From: Clostridium sp. AM30-24
GTDB lineage: Bacteria; Bacillota; Clostridia; Lachnospirales; Lachnospiraceae
Direction of reading: 5' to 3'
DNA: 64,000 bases
Assembly: GCF_003480435.1 (NCBI RefSeq)
Contig: NZ_QUJB01000009.1
Span: forward strand, 36,547-100,546
In this document: piece after piece, positions 23,400 to 33,674 of the stretch
How positions within the stretch are numbered: position 1 is the stretch's first letter
Layout: the number at the start of each line of letters is the position of its first letter
Made by a program: the position numbers and the translations under genes
Notes under the pieces: generated by a model
Told to the model about the DNA's origin: nothing
What the model saw: the letters and a program-made list of their open reading frames with translations, nothing else
Databases searched by the model: none

Positions 23400-24362
23400 T
23401 TACTGTTCGTCGCTGGAATTGAGCTGTAAGCCCAGTTCTTTTAACTTTGCAAGTACTTCCTCGAGGGACTTACGACCAAGGTTTCTAACCTTCATCATAT
23501 CCTCAGAAGTGCGGCTGCAAAGCTCTTCAACGGTATTGATACCTGCTCTCTTGAGACAGTTGTAGGAACGAACGGATAACTCCAGCTCGTCGATATTCAT
23601 CTCAAGAACTTTTTCTTTCTCGTTGTTCTCCTTTTCAACCATAACCTCTGCAGTCTTTGCATTCTCAGAGAGGTCGATGAAGAGATTCAGATGCTCGCTT
23701 AAAACTTTAGCAGCAAGGCTGACAGCCTCATCCGGATCGAGTGTTCCGTTTGTGTAGATCTCTAATGTGAGCTTATCATAGTCTGTCTGCTGACCAACAC
23801 GGGTGTTCTCAACGGACATATTGACACGCTCAACCGGTGTGTAAATGGAATCTACTGCGAGAACTCCGATCGGAAGATCGTCGCTCTTGTTCTTATCAGC
23901 GCTTACGTAGCCACGGCCGTTGGTGATCGTAAGTTCCATATAGAACTTGCTGTCTGCACCGCCGCTTAAGGTTGCGATAACCTGATCCGGGTTAAGGATC
24001 TCGATGTCCGCGTCTGTCTGAATGTCAGAAGCGTGGATCACGCCCTCGCCCTCGAACTCGATGTACGCAGTCTTCGGCTCGTTTGTATCACTGTTGTTCT
24101 TAATTGCTAAGCTCTTGATGTTCATAATGATCTCAGTTACATCTTCCTTGACGCCGGCGATGGAACTGAACTCATGAAGTACACCATCAATTTTCACCTG
24201 GCTGACAGCAGAACCCGGTAAAGAAGAAAGCATGATTCTTCTCAGGGAATTTCCCAGAGTTGTGCCGTAACCCCTCTCAAGCGGTTCTACGACAAACTTT
24301 CCGTATCTTTTATCTTCGGAAATCTCAGCAATCTCAATGTTTGGTTTCTCAAAATCGAACAC
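23400..24362 (-). CDS. rpoA: RNA polymerase alpha subunit
   Basis: 320 residues. Assembly domain signs: [20 protein letters not shown] near residue 35 and [21 protein letters not shown]-terminal domain: [22 protein letters not shown] and [15 protein letters not shown], the promoter UP-element and activator binding face. The start is read as GTG at 24362, with AAAGGAGGGG six bases upstream; an ATG 11 codons earlier is in frame but lacks a site. Gaps of about 145 bp to rplQ and 110 bp to rpsD. Confidence 0.97.
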   Translation of the reverse strand: MFDFEKPNIEIAEISEDKRYGKFVVEPLERGYGTTLGNSLRRIMLSSLPGSAVSQVKIDGVLHEFSSIAGVKEDVTEIIMNIKSLAIKNNSDTNEPKTAYIEFEGEGVIHASDIQTDADIEILNPDQVIATLSGGADSKFYMELTITNGRGYVSADKNKSDDLPIGVLAVDSIYTPVERVNMSVENTRVGQQTDYDKLTLEIYTNGTLDPDEAVSLAAKVLSEHLNLFIDLSENAKTAEVMVEKENNEKEKVLEMNIDELELSVRSYNCLKRAGINTVEELCSRTSEDMMKVRNLGRKSLEEVLAKLKELGLQLNSSDEQ

Positions 24363-24474
24363 AAAAAGCCCCTCCTTTTGGGTATGCTTTGACAAATGCC
24401 ACGAAGCGTTCTTTTAGAACACAAAGCATCCGGCCGGAAATGGCCAGATACTTTGTAAAAACCGCTCCGGTGAA

Positions 24475-25068
24475 TTATTTGGAGTATAACTCGACGATGA
24501 GCATCTCGTTTACAGGAACGTCGATCTCTTCTCTTGTCGGAAGAGTTTTGATCTCGCCCTTTAAGTTCTCATGGTCAGACTCTAACCATGCCGGAACAAG
24601 ACGGCCAGCTGTGGTCTCGAGAACCAGCTTGTAGTGGTTGTCGCCTTTGTTCTTTTCTCTGATCTCAACAACATCTCCAGCCTTTACAAGGTAGGACGGG
24701 ATGTTTACGCACTTGCCGTTTACAAGAACGTGCTTGTGGTCAACGATCTGTCTAGCTTCCTTTCTTGTTCTTGCGAAACCAAGACGGAAGATAACGTTGT
24801 CAAGTCTGCGCTCAAGAAGGATCATAAGGTTTTCACCTGTCTGTCCGTTTAAACGCTCAGCCTTATCGTAGTAGTTACGGAACGGCTTCTCCAGAACGCC
24901 ATAGATGAACTTAGCTTTCTGTTTTTCTCTTAACTGAAGACCATACTCACTGATCTTCTTGTTTGCTCTTTTAGATTCTCTGTTGGATTTTTTATCTATT
25001 CCTAAATAAATGGGATCAAGGTCAAGGGATCTGCATCTTTTAAGAACAGGAACTCTATCAACTGCCAT
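24475..25068 (-). CDS. rpsD: Ribosomal protein S4 (uS4)
   Basis: 197 residues. Primary 16S rRNA binder of the 5' domain, with the S4 RNA-binding domain visible as [20 protein letters not shown] followed by [21 protein letters not shown]-terminal [19 protein letters not shown]. In many Firmicutes rpsD is elsewhere on the chromosome; here it keeps the alpha-operon position between rpsK and rpoA. Confidence 0.97.
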   Translation of the reverse strand: MAVDRVPVLKRCRSLDLDPIYLGIDKKSNRESKRANKKISEYGLQLREKQKAKFIYGVLEKPFRNYYDKAERLNGQTGENLMILLERRLDNVIFRLGFARTRKEARQIVDHKHVLVNGKCVNIPSYLVKAGDVVEIREKNKGDNHYKLVLETTAGRLVPAWLESDHENLKGEIKTLPTREEIDVPVNEMLIVELYSK

Positions 25069-25083
25069 TTTACTTCCTCCTAA

Positions 25084-25485
25084 TTAGACTCTTCTACGCT
25101 TTGGCGGACGGCATCCGTTGTGCGGAACCGGTGTTACGTCCTTAATGCTTGTTACTTCAAGACCACATGCCTGAAGGGCACGGATAGCAGCCTCACGGCC
25201 AGATCCCGGTCCTTTAACCATAACGTCTACGGATTTTAAACCATGTACAAGAGCTGCCTTAGTTGCAGTTTCTGCAGCCATCTGTGCTGCATATGGAGTA
25301 GATTTCCTTGAACCTCTAAATCCCAGACCGCCTGCACTTGCCCAAGATAAGGCATTACCCTGTGCATCTGTTAATGTCACGATTGTGTTGTTAAAAGATG
25401 ACTGGATGTGCGCCTGTCCGCGTTCAACGTTTTTCTTTACACGCTTTTTTGTCACTTTTTTAGCAGTGGACACTTTTTTAGCCAT
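25084..25485 (-). CDS. rpsK: Ribosomal protein S11 (uS11)
   Basis: 133 residues; platform protein of the 30S subunit. Basic N-terminus ([19 protein letters not shown]), then [40 protein letters not shown] and the invariant [10 protein letters not shown] end. Fifteen bases before rpsD, so tightly linked. Confidence 0.98.
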   Translation of the reverse strand: MAKKVSTAKKVTKKRVKKNVERGQAHIQSSFNNTIVTLTDAQGNALSWASAGGLGFRGSRKSTPYAAQMAAETATKAALVHGLKSVDVMVKGPGSGREAAIRALQACGLEVTSIKDVTPVPHNGCRPPKRRRV

Positions 25486-25572
25486 TTTAAACTAACCTAC
25501 TTTCTCATTTACTGAACCCTGTTTCCTGTCTTTAAAACATGCAACGTGATTCAAAACATTTGTTACTGATAA

Positions 25573-25941
25573 TTATTTCTTCTTGTTTGCAACAGTCTTT
25601 CTCGGACCCTTGCATGTTCTTGCGTTTGTCTTGGTCTTCTGACCACGGCAAGGAAGACTCTTTCTGTGACGAATACCTCTGTAGCATCCAATCTCCTGAA
25701 GTCTCTTGATGTTTAAAGCGATCTCACGACGTAAGTCACCTTCAACAGTCTGAGTCTCAGCGATTACTGCTGCAATGTTCTTTACTTCGTCATCGGTTAA
25801 ATCCTTTACACGAGTGTCAGGATTTACACCAGCCGCAGCAAGAATACGGTCTGCACTTGCTCTACCGATACCGTAGATATAAGTTAAGCCGATTTCGACA
25901 CGTTTTTCCCTTGGTAAATCAACACCTGAAATACGAGCCAT
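25573..25941 (-). CDS. rpsM: Ribosomal protein S13 (uS13)
   Basis: 122 residues; 30S head protein contacting the P-site tRNA and the 50S subunit. [20 protein letters not shown] start, helix-two-turn-helix [14 protein letters not shown] and basic tail with [16 protein letters not shown]. The start is the ATG at 25941, with GGAGG eight bases upstream; a start five codons higher was rejected because it contains the ribosome binding site. Confidence 0.97.
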   Translation of the reverse strand: MARISGVDLPREKRVEIGLTYIYGIGRASADRILAAAGVNPDTRVKDLTDDEVKNIAAVIAETQTVEGDLRREIALNIKRLQEIGCYRGIRHRKSLPCRGQKTKTNARTCKGPRKTVANKKK

Positions 25942-26049
25942 GAGTGGTACCTCCATTTAAATATTGTAGAAATAGTTATTGCCGACACAACAACGCACTC
26001 TCGCGTTTCATGTCAAAGCCGCGCGAAAAAATACAGGCAAATTGCGGCA

Positions 26050-26163
26050 TCAGCCCTGTCTCTGTTTGTGCTTAGGATTTTCACAGATAATTCTGATACT
26101 GCCTTTTCTCTTAATAACCTTGCACTTCTCGCAAATCGGTTTTACTGATGATCTTACTTTCAC
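26050..26163 (-). CDS. rpmJ: Ribosomal protein L36 (bL36)
   Basis: 37 residues, [20 protein letters not shown] and onwards, ending HKQRQG. Zinc ligands Cys11, Cys14, Cys27 and His32 are all present, so this is the zinc-binding form. Starts with GTG, preceded by AAAGGAG seven bases upstream. First gene of the alpha operon, about 150 nt downstream of the promoter at 26319-26347. Confidence 0.95.
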   Translation of the reverse strand: MKVRSSVKPICEKCKVIKRKGSIRIICENPKHKQRQG

Positions 26164-26318
26164 AGTAATTCTCCTTTCCTTCGTAGTCCGCTTCCCTTTA
26201 CTGCCGGAAACACACCGATTCCGTGCCATCTGGGAACGGCATTACGGGTTGCTATACCTGTATAAAAAGCACCTGAAAATGGGCATAATACAAGCGTTCC
26301 AACAAAGTTCGCTTGAGC

Positions 26319-26347
26319 ATTATAACACTTCCTTGGCGGAAAATCAA
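26319..26347 (-). promoter_or_regulatory. Strong internal promoter and leader of the alpha operon
   Basis: Minus strand TTGATT (26347-26342), 17-nt spacer, consensus TATAAT (26324-26319). Predicted start near 26312 gives a leader of about 150 nt before rpmJ, with hairpins such as GGTGC-loop-GCAACC and CCGTTCC/GGAAUCGG. The -35 region GCTTGATTTT and the GTGTTAT before and over the -10 closely match the S10 promoter at 39733-39761. Confidence 0.85.
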
Positions 26348-26395
26348 GCATTTTTATTGGTTTTCTTCAACTTTTTTAGCCCTTTGTCAAGGATA

Positions 26396-26614
26396 CTATT
26401 TATCTCTCCAAATAATACGTCCCTTAGATAAATCGTACGGGGACATCTCTAATGTTACCTTATCACCTGGAAGAATACGGATGTAATTCATACGCAGTTT
26501 TCCACTGATGGTAGCTAATACCTTGTGGCCATTCTCAAGTTCAACCTGGAACATAGCGTTCGGCAGTTTCTCAACAACGACGCCTTCGATCTCGATTACG
26601 TCAGCCTTAGACAT
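26396..26614 (-). CDS. infA: Translation initiation factor IF-1
   Basis: 72 residues, single S1-like OB fold: [20 protein letters not shown], then [20 protein letters not shown] and [18 protein letters not shown]. Binds the ribosomal A site during initiation. Position between map and rpmJ is standard. The alpha-operon promoter begins about 50 bp beyond its stop. Confidence 0.98.
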   Translation of the reverse strand: MSKADVIEIEGVVVEKLPNAMFQVELENGHKVLATISGKLRMNYIRILPGDKVTLEMSPYDLSKGRIIWRDK

Positions 26615-26619
26615 AAAAT

Positions 26620-26793
26620 TTACCTCCTGTTTCGTTTCTTAATGATCTGGACATGCTTTTTATTTTTCCGGAGGACCCGGCCGTTTTCTGCAAGCAGAGA
26701 AACGTATGTTCCAAGGTCCTCCGATATGACATAGATTTTATCCTTGTCATTTCCGGCAAGCGATCTTGCCAGGAATCCCGGGGTCATTTCCAT
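26620..26793 (-). CDS. KOW-domain RNA-binding protein (L14e-like)
   Basis: 57 residues: [20 protein letters not shown], then [20 protein letters not shown] and a basic [13 protein letters not shown] end. This is the short KOW-motif protein regularly found between map and infA in Clostridia; it resembles archaeal and eukaryotic L14e/L27e. The start is ATG 26793, with AGGAGG six bases upstream; the longer frame runs into map and is not used. Five bases before infA. Probably a ribosome- or RNA-associated protein; exact role unknown. Confidence 0.85.
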   Translation of the reverse strand: MEMTPGFLARSLAGNDKDKIYVISEDLGTYVSLLAENGRVLRKNKKHVQIIKKRNRR

Positions 26794-26803
26794 GCTGGAC
26801 CTC

Positions 26804-27568
26804 CTATTCGAGGCCCGGGCGCAGGGAAAGGATCTCCGGCTCGCCCTCAGTGATGAGGATCGTATTCTCATAGTGAGCGGACAGGGCATGATCTGCTGTA
26901 ACAACGGTCCAGTCATCGTCCATCCAGATTACATCCGGTGTGCCGGCATTGATCATCGGTTCAACGGCCAGAGTCATACCCGGCTGTAAAAGGATTCCCC
27001 TTCTCTTTGTCGCAAAGTTCGGGACCTCCGGATCTTCATGAAGGTGGGTACCAATTCCATGTCCAACCAGCTCGCGGACAACGCCATAGCCGAATTTTTC
27101 GGCGTATGCCTGGATTGCCGTGGAGATATCATTCAGATGATTGCCAGCTTTCGCAAATTTAATACCTTCGTAAAAGCACTGTTTTGTGACATCCATCAGT
27201 TTCTGTGCTTCCGGGGAGACGTTTCCTACTGCCCAGGTGCGGGCTGCGTCGGAATGGTATCCCTTATAGATCGTCCCCGCATCAAGGCTGACGATATCGC
27301 CATCCTTTAAAATACGGTGCTTATTCGGGATTCCATGTACGATCTCATCATTTACGGACACGCAGATGGATGCAGGATATCCATTGTAATTTTTAAAGGA
27401 AGGAATACATCCATGGCTGCGGATCAGACGCTCTCCCAGCTTATCGATGTCCAGAGTGGACATTCCCGGGTGAACAGCTGCATGCAGCTCCTCGTGCACC
27501 TGCGCCAGAATTTCTCCGGCTTTTCGCATCAGTTCGATCTCTCTCGGCGATTTAATTGTTACTGCCAT
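26804..27568 (-). CDS. map: Type I methionine aminopeptidase
   Basis: 254 residues. Removes the N-terminal Met from nascent proteins. Metal ligands lie in VSLDAGTIYKGYHSDAARTW (two Asp), GHGIGTHLHEDPEVPNF (His), EPMIN (Glu) and a final Glu in the C-terminal strand. The catalytic His is in SHGCIPSFKNYNGYPAS. Standard position in the spc operon, 4 bp after adk. Confidence 0.97.
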   Translation of the reverse strand: MAVTIKSPREIELMRKAGEILAQVHEELHAAVHPGMSTLDIDKLGERLIRSHGCIPSFKNYNGYPASICVSVNDEIVHGIPNKHRILKDGDIVSLDAGTIYKGYHSDAARTWAVGNVSPEAQKLMDVTKQCFYEGIKFAKAGNHLNDISTAIQAYAEKFGYGVVRELVGHGIGTHLHEDPEVPNFATKRRGILLQPGMTLAVEPMINAGTPDVIWMDDDWTVVTADHALSAHYENTILITEGEPEILSLRPGLE

Positions 27569-27572
27569 TATT

Positions 27573-28217
27573 TTAAGCTCCTAAAATCTTTGTGATAGCC
27601 TCAAATACCTGTTCCATATTCTGCGTTCCGTCTACGGTGTAGAGGACGTGCTTATCCGCATAGAAGCTGATGAGCGGGCGCGTCTGCTCATGATAAACAG
27701 AAAGACGTTTTGTAACAGTCTCCGGCTTATCATCATCTCTTAAAATGAGTTCAGCGCCGCACTTGTCGCAGATGCCTTCCTTCTTCGGAGCAGCATATAC
27801 GATGTGATAAGTCATTCCGCACTTTACGCATGCACGGCGGCCTGCCATACGGGTAACGATCTTTTCGTCCGGTACGTCAACATCGATTGCGAAATCGATC
27901 GCCTCTCCCTTTTTGGCAAGAGCCTCTGTGAGAGCCTCTGCCTGCGGGATCGTACGCGGGAAACCATCGAGAATGTAACCCTTTTCGCAGTCCGGCTGGC
28001 TGATTCTGTCCATAACAAGATCAACCGTCAGTTCGTCCGGAACAAGAAGTCCCTGGTCCATGAATGCTTTTGCCTTCTTGCCAAGCTCTGTTCCGTTCTT
28101 AATGTTTGCCCGGAAGATGTCTCCGGTGGAAATGTGCGGGATTCCGTACTTTTCCGCGATTCTCTGTGCCTGGGTGCCTTTTCCGGCTCCCGGTGCGCCC
28201 AACATAATGATTTTCAT
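27573..28217 (-). CDS. adk: Adenylate kinase, zinc-containing long form
   Basis: 214 residues. ATP + AMP to 2 ADP. P-loop [17 protein letters not shown] site [15 protein letters not shown] and [16 protein letters not shown] domain carries a Cys4 zinc site (CVKCG and CDKCG), usual in Gram-positives. Start taken at [10 protein letters not shown] (28217) with GGAGG upstream; the open frame extends 27 codons further without a site. Confidence 0.97.
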   Translation of the reverse strand: MKIIMLGAPGAGKGTQAQRIAEKYGIPHISTGDIFRANIKNGTELGKKAKAFMDQGLLVPDELTVDLVMDRISQPDCEKGYILDGFPRTIPQAEALTEALAKKGEAIDFAIDVDVPDEKIVTRMAGRRACVKCGMTYHIVYAAPKKEGICDKCGAELILRDDDKPETVTKRLSVYHEQTRPLISFYADKHVLYTVDGTQNMEQVFEAITKILGA

Positions 28218-28324
28218 AATTGTAATTTCCTCCACTCGTCCTAAAAAACCGAAAAAGCGGGCGAAAAGCATCTTTCCGCCCGCTCCGATTTTCAGCACGC
28301 AGCTGCTGCTATTTCTCTATTTGA

Positions 28325-29647
28325 TCAATCATTTAAGAATCCCTTGTAATTTCTTACAAGCATCATAGACTCCACAGCCTTGATCGTCTCGAGGATTACA
28401 CCTGCAATAATGATCAGGGATGTGCCGCCGAAGGAAAGATTGCCGACAGAGAAGAGACCGGATGCGATGATCGGGATAATGCACACGATCACCAATCCGC
28501 AGGCACCGATAAATACAATATAGTTTAAGATATTGTTGAGGTAGTCTGAGGTTGGCTTACCTGGGCGGATGCCCGGGATAAAGCCGCCGGACTTCTTCAT
28601 ATTATTAGCAACTTCCAGCGGGTTAAACGTAATGGACGTATAGAAATACGCGAACAGTACGACTAATACGATATATACGAGCATACCAATGGAGTAAGCC
28701 GGAGCTTCCGGTTTAAACCAGTTGGATGAGCTCAAAGCTAACAGGATCTTTCCACCGATGGTTGAATAATCAACGTGGAAGAACTGAGCGATCATAACCG
28801 GCATTGACATGATGGAAGAAGCGAAGATGACCGGAATAACGTTCGCGGTATTTACCTTCAACGGAATGTAGGTAGACTGTCCGCCGATCATTCTGCGGCC
28901 CTGCATCTTCTTGCTGTACTGCACCGGGATCCGGCGCTCTGCATCGTTTAAAACGAGGACAAAGACAACGATCGCAACGATAATTGCCAGTACGATGATG
29001 CCCGACACAGTTGCGACTGCAACTGATCTGCCTGCCATAAAGCGCTCATATAATGTCATCATATCCTGCGGAGTACCAGATACGATATTGATCAGAAGTA
29101 CGATGGAAATACCGTTTCCTACTCCATTGTCTGTAATCCTCTCGCCAATCCACATCAGAAGAGCAGAACCTGCGGTCATAGCGGCTACGACCGTAAGATA
29201 TCCCCAGATGTTACGGTGGTCTTCGAGAAGAAGTCCCTTTCCGCCAAGGCCAACTGCCATTGCGCAGGACTCAAAGAGAGCCAGGCCGACGGTAAGATAT
29301 CTGGTGTACTCTGCAATCTTCTTTCTTCCGTCCTCACCGTCCTTCTGCATTTCCTCAAGCTTCGGAATTGCAATTGTGAGTAACTGCATAATGATGGAAG
29401 ATGTGATATACGGGGTGATACTCAATGCGAAGACAGACATGGAGGAGAAAGAGCCTCCTGTGATCGCATTAAAGAATCCCATTCCGGAGTTCTGAAGATT
29501 TGAAAAGAAATCATGCAGATAGCTCGGATCAACGCCCGGTATCGGAAGACAGCAGCCGATTCGGATGACTACAAGCATCATAAAGGTGTAAAGAAGTCTG
29601 TCGCGGACTTCTTTCACCTTAAATGCTTTCTGTAAGGATTTTAACAT
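28325..29647 (-). CDS. secY: Protein translocase subunit SecY
   Basis: 440 residues, ten transmembrane helices, the channel subunit of the Sec translocon. Begins MLKSLQKAFKVKEVRDRLLY; the plug helix region is near residues 40-60; cytoplasmic loop GRRMIGGQSTYIPLKVNTAN and KKSGGFIPGIRPGKPTSDYL are typical for SecA/ribosome docking. A single base separates it from the rplO stop, so translation is probably coupled. Confidence 0.98.
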   Translation of the reverse strand: MLKSLQKAFKVKEVRDRLLYTFMMLVVIRIGCCLPIPGVDPSYLHDFFSNLQNSGMGFFNAITGGSFSSMSVFALSITPYITSSIIMQLLTIAIPKLEEMQKDGEDGRKKIAEYTRYLTVGLALFESCAMAVGLGGKGLLLEDHRNIWGYLTVVAAMTAGSALLMWIGERITDNGVGNGISIVLLINIVSGTPQDMMTLYERFMAGRSVAVATVSGIIVLAIIVAIVVFVLVLNDAERRIPVQYSKKMQGRRMIGGQSTYIPLKVNTANVIPVIFASSIMSMPVMIAQFFHVDYSTIGGKILLALSSSNWFKPEAPAYSIGMLVYIVLVVLFAYFYTSITFNPLEVANNMKKSGGFIPGIRPGKPTSDYLNNILNYIVFIGACGLVIVCIIPIIASGLFSVGNLSFGGTSLIIIAGVILETIKAVESMMLVRNYKGFLND

Positions 29648-29648
29648 A

Positions 29649-30089
29649 TTAGATCACCTCGCAGGTTCCACCTACTGCCTCAATTTTAGCTTTTGCGCCT
29701 TCACTGAAAGCATTGGCTTTAACGACAAGTTTCTTTGTTAACTCTCCGTTACCAAGAATCTTAACGCCGTCCTGCGGGTTTTTGATCACACCTGTCTCCA
29801 GTAATGTCTCAACGGATACTACGGAGTCATTCTCAAATCTCTCTAATACGCTTACATTAATTCCAACGATCTCCTTGGAGTTGATGTTTGTAAATCCTCT
29901 CTTCGGAAGACGTCTGTATAACGGCATCTGGCCGCCCTCGAAACCAGGTCTCGGTGCGCCGGAACGTGCCTTCTGGCCCTTATGTCCCTTACCAGCTGTC
30001 TTACCATTTCCAGAAGCGTGGCCACGGCCTCTTCTGAAACTATCACTATGCTTAGATCCTTCAGCAGGATGTAAATTAGATAAGTTCAT
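29649..30089 (-). CDS. rplO: Ribosomal protein L15 (uL15)
   Basis: 146 residues. [20 protein letters not shown], then the Gly-rich [20 protein letters not shown] that threads into 23S rRNA and a globular C-terminus. Start ATG 30089, with AGGAGG seven bases upstream; a GTG one codon higher is part of the same site. Confidence 0.98.
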   Translation of the reverse strand: MNLSNLHPAEGSKHSDSFRRGRGHASGNGKTAGKGHKGQKARSGAPRPGFEGGQMPLYRRLPKRGFTNINSKEIVGINVSVLERFENDSVVSVETLLETGVIKNPQDGVKILGNGELTKKLVVKANAFSEGAKAKIEAVGGTCEVI

Positions 30090-30115
30090 CACTGCACCTC
30101 CTTACTTTATATCAA

Positions 30116-30298
30116 TTAGATTTCTTCAACTTTAACCAGATGTCTAACATTCTGGATCATGCCTCTAACTGCACCATTATCCGGCATCTCGACAGTCTTG
30201 TGCATCTTCTTTAAACCAAGTGCTTCGATTGTCGCTCTCTGCTTCGGAACAGCGCCGATAGGGGATTTTACTAATGTGATTTTTAACTTCTCTGCCAT
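30116..30298 (-). CDS. rpmD: Ribosomal protein L30 (uL30)
   Basis: 60 residues, the normal bacterial length: [20 protein letters not shown] and [20 protein letters not shown]. Located between rpsE and rplO as usual for the spc operon. Confidence 0.97.
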   Translation of the reverse strand: MAEKLKITLVKSPIGAVPKQRATIEALGLKKMHKTVEMPDNGAVRGMIQNVRHLVKVEEI

Positions 30299-30313
30299 TT
30301 TATTATCCTCCTA

Positions 30314-30823
30314 TTAGCAAACAACGTCTTCAACAGATTTGCCGCGGTTCTTAGCAACCTCTTCCGGAGTCTTTAACTTTGTAAGACCTTCGATTGTTGC
30401 AAGAACTACGTTTGTCTTGTTGTTGGAACCTAAAGACTTTGTACGGATGTTCTTGATGCCTGCAAGCTCTACTACGGAACGAACCGGACCACCAGCGATG
30501 ATACCAGTACCTTCCGGAGCTCTCTTGATCAGTACGGAAGCGCTTCCGTACTCGCCAAGGAAGTCGTGCGGGATGCTCTTGTTCTCATCCATCGGGATCT
30601 CTACAAGGTTCTTCATAGCAGCTTCTTTACCTTTACGGATAGCTTCCGGAACCTCACCTGCTTTACCAAGGCCTGCGCCTACGTGACCATTGCCGTCTCC
30701 TACTACTACCAGAGCGGAAAATCTCATGGTACGTCCACCTTTAACAGTCTTGGATACGCGCTTAATGGCAACAACTTTGTCATTTAACTCTAACTGACTT
30801 GCGTCAATGATTGTACGCTTCAT
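30314..30823 (-). CDS. rpsE: Ribosomal protein S5 (uS5)
   Basis: 169 residues. Double-stranded-RNA-binding-like N-terminal domain with [20 protein letters not shown] and the loop [16 protein letters not shown]-terminal domain with [19 protein letters not shown]. Decoding-fidelity protein; spectinomycin contacts lie in the first loop. Confidence 0.98.
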   Translation of the reverse strand: MKRTIIDASQLELNDKVVAIKRVSKTVKGGRTMRFSALVVVGDGNGHVGAGLGKAGEVPEAIRKGKEAAMKNLVEIPMDENKSIPHDFLGEYGSASVLIKRAPEGTGIIAGGPVRSVVELAGIKNIRTKSLGSNNKTNVVLATIEGLTKLKTPEEVAKNRGKSVEDVVC

Positions 30824-30841
30824 GCTGTTTTCTCCTCTCTA

Positions 30842-31210
30842 TTAGAATACGAGACCAGCCTCACGGGCTGCATCTGCTAATGCCTGAATCTTACCCTGAT
30901 AAATGAAACCGCCTCTATCGAAAACGACCTCTTTGATGCCTTTCTCGATTGCTCTCTTAGCAACTACGGTTCCGATATATGCAGCTGCATCAACTGTGTC
31001 GGTGTTCTCTAATTCTGCCTTGATCTCTTTCTCAAGAGTGGAAGCAGATACTAAAGTATGTCCAACGGAATCGTCGATGATCTGAGCATACATATGATTA
31101 TTGCTTCTGAACACTGCTAAACGCGGTCTCTCTGCTGTACCAGCAAAGCGATTGCGTAATCTATAGTGTTTTTTTCTGCGGATTTCGCTTCTTGACTGCT
31201 TGCTAACCAT
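30842..31210 (-). CDS. rplR: Ribosomal protein L18 (uL18)
   Basis: 122 residues, 5S rRNA-binding. Basic N-terminus ([19 protein letters not shown]), then [40 protein letters not shown] and [17 protein letters not shown] at the end, all as expected. Confidence 0.98.
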   Translation of the reverse strand: MVSKQSRSEIRRKKHYRLRNRFAGTAERPRLAVFRSNNHMYAQIIDDSVGHTLVSASTLEKEIKAELENTDTVDAAAYIGTVVAKRAIEKGIKEVVFDRGGFIYQGKIQALADAAREAGLVF

Positions 31211-31228
31211 TTTTACACTCTCCTTAAA

Positions 31229-31771
31229 TTATTTCTTACCAGTCTTACCAACTTTGCGTCTGATAACCTCATCAGCGTACTTGATACCCTTGCCCTTATA
31301 CGGCTCCGGTCTTCTCTTCTCTCTGATTTCAGCTGCATACTGGCCAACTTTCTCTTTGCTGATGCCCTTAACGATGATGATGTTCTGACCCTCAAGAACA
31401 GTCTCGATACCTTCCGGATCTTCCATCTCTACCGGATGGGAGTAACCAAGGGAAAGTGTGAGCTTCTTGCCCTGCTTCTGAGCTCTGTAACCAACACCGT
31501 TTACCTCAAGCTTCTTCTCGTAGCCCTCAGTAACACCCTGGATCATGTTATGGATTAGCGTTCTTGTAAGACCGTGTAAGGATTTCATCTTCTTTAAATC
31601 GTTCGGTCTTGTTACGACGATGTGTCCATCTTCTTCTTTAATTTCCATCTCTACCGGTAAATCTCTTACCAGTGTTCCCTTCGGACCCTTAACGGTCACA
31701 TTGTTGTTCTCTGCGATTGTTACAGTTACGCCTGCTGGAATCGCTACCGGCATTCTACCAATACGTGACAT
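31229..31771 (-). CDS. rplF: Ribosomal protein L6 (uL6)
   Basis: 180 residues; two related beta-alpha domains. Begins [20 protein letters not shown]; the second domain carries the signature [20 protein letters not shown]. Separated from rpsH by an unusually long 165-bp spacer. Confidence 0.98.
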   Translation of the reverse strand: MSRIGRMPVAIPAGVTVTIAENNNVTVKGPKGTLVRDLPVEMEIKEEDGHIVVTRPNDLKKMKSLHGLTRTLIHNMIQGVTEGYEKKLEVNGVGYRAQKQGKKLTLSLGYSHPVEMEDPEGIETVLEGQNIIIVKGISKEKVGQYAAEIREKRRPEPYKGKGIKYADEVIRRKVGKTGKK

Positions 31772-31936
31772 GCCTTTTACCTCCTACTTAGATTCTCGGA
31801 AAGTGCTTTTACACTTTCTGTTTTCAGTTTCTATGTTATATCTGGTCTGAAGTTGCCTCCAGACGCACGCAAACTCCGCCCTGCTGGATCAATGTTCAGC
31901 TTTGCAGGCGGGGTGCGATAACATCAATGGGAATAA
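31772..31936 (-). promoter_or_regulatory. Structured 165-bp spacer between rpsH and rplF
   Basis: No ORF. Holds three hairpins: GAAAGTG/CACTTTC (31799-31818), GTCTG/CAGAC around GAGGCAACTT (31845-31864) and a GC-rich pair near 31876-31912 (CCGCCCTGC with GCAGGCGG). Spacers elsewhere in the spc operon are mostly 15-25 bp. The last hairpin precedes the rplF ribosome binding site. Candidate regulatory RNA; no terminator-type T run. Confidence 0.45.
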
Positions 31937-32338
31937 TTACCAAACAAATGCAAGAACTTCGCCGCCGACACCAAGCTGTCTAGCCTGCTTGTCAGTGATG
32001 ATGCCCTGGTTTGTGGATACGATAGCGATACCAAGTCCGCCAAGTACCTTCGGCATATCTTCCTTGCCAGCGTATACACGTAAGCCCGGCTTGGAGATCT
32101 TCTTGATTCCGGAGATGATCTTCTCGTTCTTGTCAGCGCCATACTTTAAGGAGATGCGGATTGTCTGGAATGCACCGTCCTCAACGATGTCATATTTCTT
32201 GATGTAACCTTCTCTTACAAGGATATCAGCGATAGCTAATTTCATCTTGGAAGCCGGAACATCTACTGTATCGTGTTTAGCAGTGTTTGCATTACGAATT
32301 CTTGTAAGCATATCTGCAATCGGATCGCTCATTGTCAT
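31937..32338 (-). CDS. rpsH: Ribosomal protein S8 (uS8)
   Basis: 133 residues. [20 protein letters not shown] start; C-terminal signature [24 protein letters not shown] contains the usual STxxG RNA-binding segment. In E. coli S8 represses its own operon by binding mRNA; here the gene is flanked on both sides by long structured spacers. Confidence 0.98.
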   Translation of the reverse strand: MTMSDPIADMLTRIRNANTAKHDTVDVPASKMKLAIADILVREGYIKKYDIVEDGAFQTIRISLKYGADKNEKIISGIKKISKPGLRVYAGKEDMPKVLGGLGIAIVSTNQGIITDKQARQLGVGGEVLAFVW

Positions 32339-32589
32339 GATTATATTTCCTCCTAATGGATTGTTGGTTTGTCACTGTGGTTCGCGAATCATTCGCGCTG
32401 CACAGGAGTGTTGTTCGGCCTGGGGAAAACAAGTTTTCCGTATAGGCGTTGTTACGATGTATAGGGAAGTTCTTTTCCCTGTGGTCGAAGAACGGGACCA
32501 GTCAGCCTATCAAGCGCTTCTCTGCACGGCCAGGCGGGGAAACACGATGTTCCCACCTGACTTCTGACGCTTTTCTAAGCAGCTAAATC
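32339..32589 (-). promoter_or_regulatory. Structured 251-bp spacer between rpsN and rpsH
   Basis: No ORF of interest. Four hairpins can be read: CGCGAAT/ATTCGCG (32383-32397), GGAAAAC/GTTTTCC (32424-32439), AGGGAA/TTCCCT (32462-32479) and CAGGTGGGAA/TTCCCCGCCTG (32531-32559, one bulge, one G-U on the mRNA). No clear promoter or T run. The length and structure in the middle of the spc operon are atypical. Confidence 0.5.
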
Positions 32590-32775
32590 CTACCAGCTTG
32601 CCTTCTTTACGCCCGGGATCTCGCCCTTGTAAGCGAGCTCACGGAAGCAGATACGGCAAATGCCATATTTTCTCAGATATGCATGTGGACGACCACAGAT
32701 TCTGCAGCGGTTGTATTCTCTTGTGGAGAACTTTGCCGGACGCTGCTGTTTAATCTTCATTGAAGTTTTAGCCAT
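32590..32775 (-). CDS. rpsN: Ribosomal protein S14, zinc type (uS14Z)
   Basis: 61 residues: [20 protein letters not shown], then zinc-ribbon cysteines in CRICGRPH and CRICFRE. The short zinc form is usual in Gram-positives. Ends IPGVKKASW. Sixteen bases after rplE. Confidence 0.97.
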   Translation of the reverse strand: MAKTSMKIKQQRPAKFSTREYNRCRICGRPHAYLRKYGICRICFRELAYKGEIPGVKKASW

Positions 32776-32791
32776 GGATAAATCCTCCTAA

Positions 32792-33331
32792 TTACTTTGC
32801 AAACGGCATGTTGAATAATGTTAACAGTTCACGAGCTTCCTCGTCAGTCTTAGCGGTTGTAACGAAGATGATATCCATACCTCTAACCTTGTCAACTTTG
32901 TCATATTCAATTTCCGGGAAAATTAACTGTTCCTTGATGCCGAGTGCGTAGTTACCTCTGCCGTCGAATGCGTTAGCGTTAACGCCGCGGAAGTCACGTA
33001 CACGCGGAAGAGCGAGGTTGATCAGACGATCAGCGAACTCATACATCTTCTCGCCGCGAAGGGTAACTTTACATCCAATAGCCATGCCCTCTCTGAGTTT
33101 GAAGTTTGCGACAGACTTCTTAGCCTTTGTAAGGACTGCCTTCTGACCTGTGATGATCTCAAGGTCACGAACTGCAGAGTCAAGGACTTTCGCGTTGTCT
33201 TTTGCTTCGCCTACGCCCATGTTGATAACGATCTTATCGAGCTTCGGCACTTCCATGATATTCTTATAACCAAATTTCTTGATCATTGCTTCAACGATCT
33301 CGTTCTGGTACATTTCTTTTAATCTAGCCAA
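32792..33331 (-). CDS. rplE: Ribosomal protein L5 (uL5)
   Basis: 179 residues, 5S rRNA and P-site tRNA contacts. [61 protein letters not shown]-terminal [20 protein letters not shown]. Full length with standard neighbours. Confidence 0.98.
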   Translation of the reverse strand: MARLKEMYQNEIVEAMIKKFGYKNIMEVPKLDKIVINMGVGEAKDNAKVLDSAVRDLEIITGQKAVLTKAKKSVANFKLREGMAIGCKVTLRGEKMYEFADRLINLALPRVRDFRGVNANAFDGRGNYALGIKEQLIFPEIEYDKVDKVRGMDIIFVTTAKTDEEARELLTLFNMPFAK

Positions 33332-33354
33332 CTTGTGTTTCCTCCTCTCTGCTA

Positions 33355-33660
33355 TTAGTCAATTACTTTACCGGTTGCCTTAGCAACGCGGACTTTCTTA
33401 CCGTCTTTAACTTCAAAGCCAACTCTTGTAGCTTTTCCGTCAACGAACAGCATTACGTTGGAGATGTCGATCGGAGCTTCCTGGTGAACGATTCCACCAT
33501 TCTGGTTTGTCTGGCTCGGTTTGGTATGCTTTGTTACCATGTTGCAGCCTTCAACGACAACTTCGTTCTTCTTGGTGTCTACGCTCAGGACCTTACCGGT
33601 TTTATCTTTATCTTTACCTGCGATGATCTTTACCATATCATCTTTCTTGATTTTATGCAT
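33355..33660 (-). CDS. rplX: Ribosomal protein L24 (uL24)
   Basis: 101 residues with an N-terminal KOW motif ([20 protein letters not shown]) and [18 protein letters not shown]. Initiates 50S assembly near the exit tunnel. Fourteen bases after rplN. Confidence 0.98.
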   Translation of the reverse strand: MHKIKKDDMVKIIAGKDKDKTGKVLSVDTKKNEVVVEGCNMVTKHTKPSQTNQNGGIVHQEAPIDISNVMLFVDGKATRVGFEVKDGKKVRVAKATGKVID

Positions 33661-33674
33661 TACCTGGCACCTCC

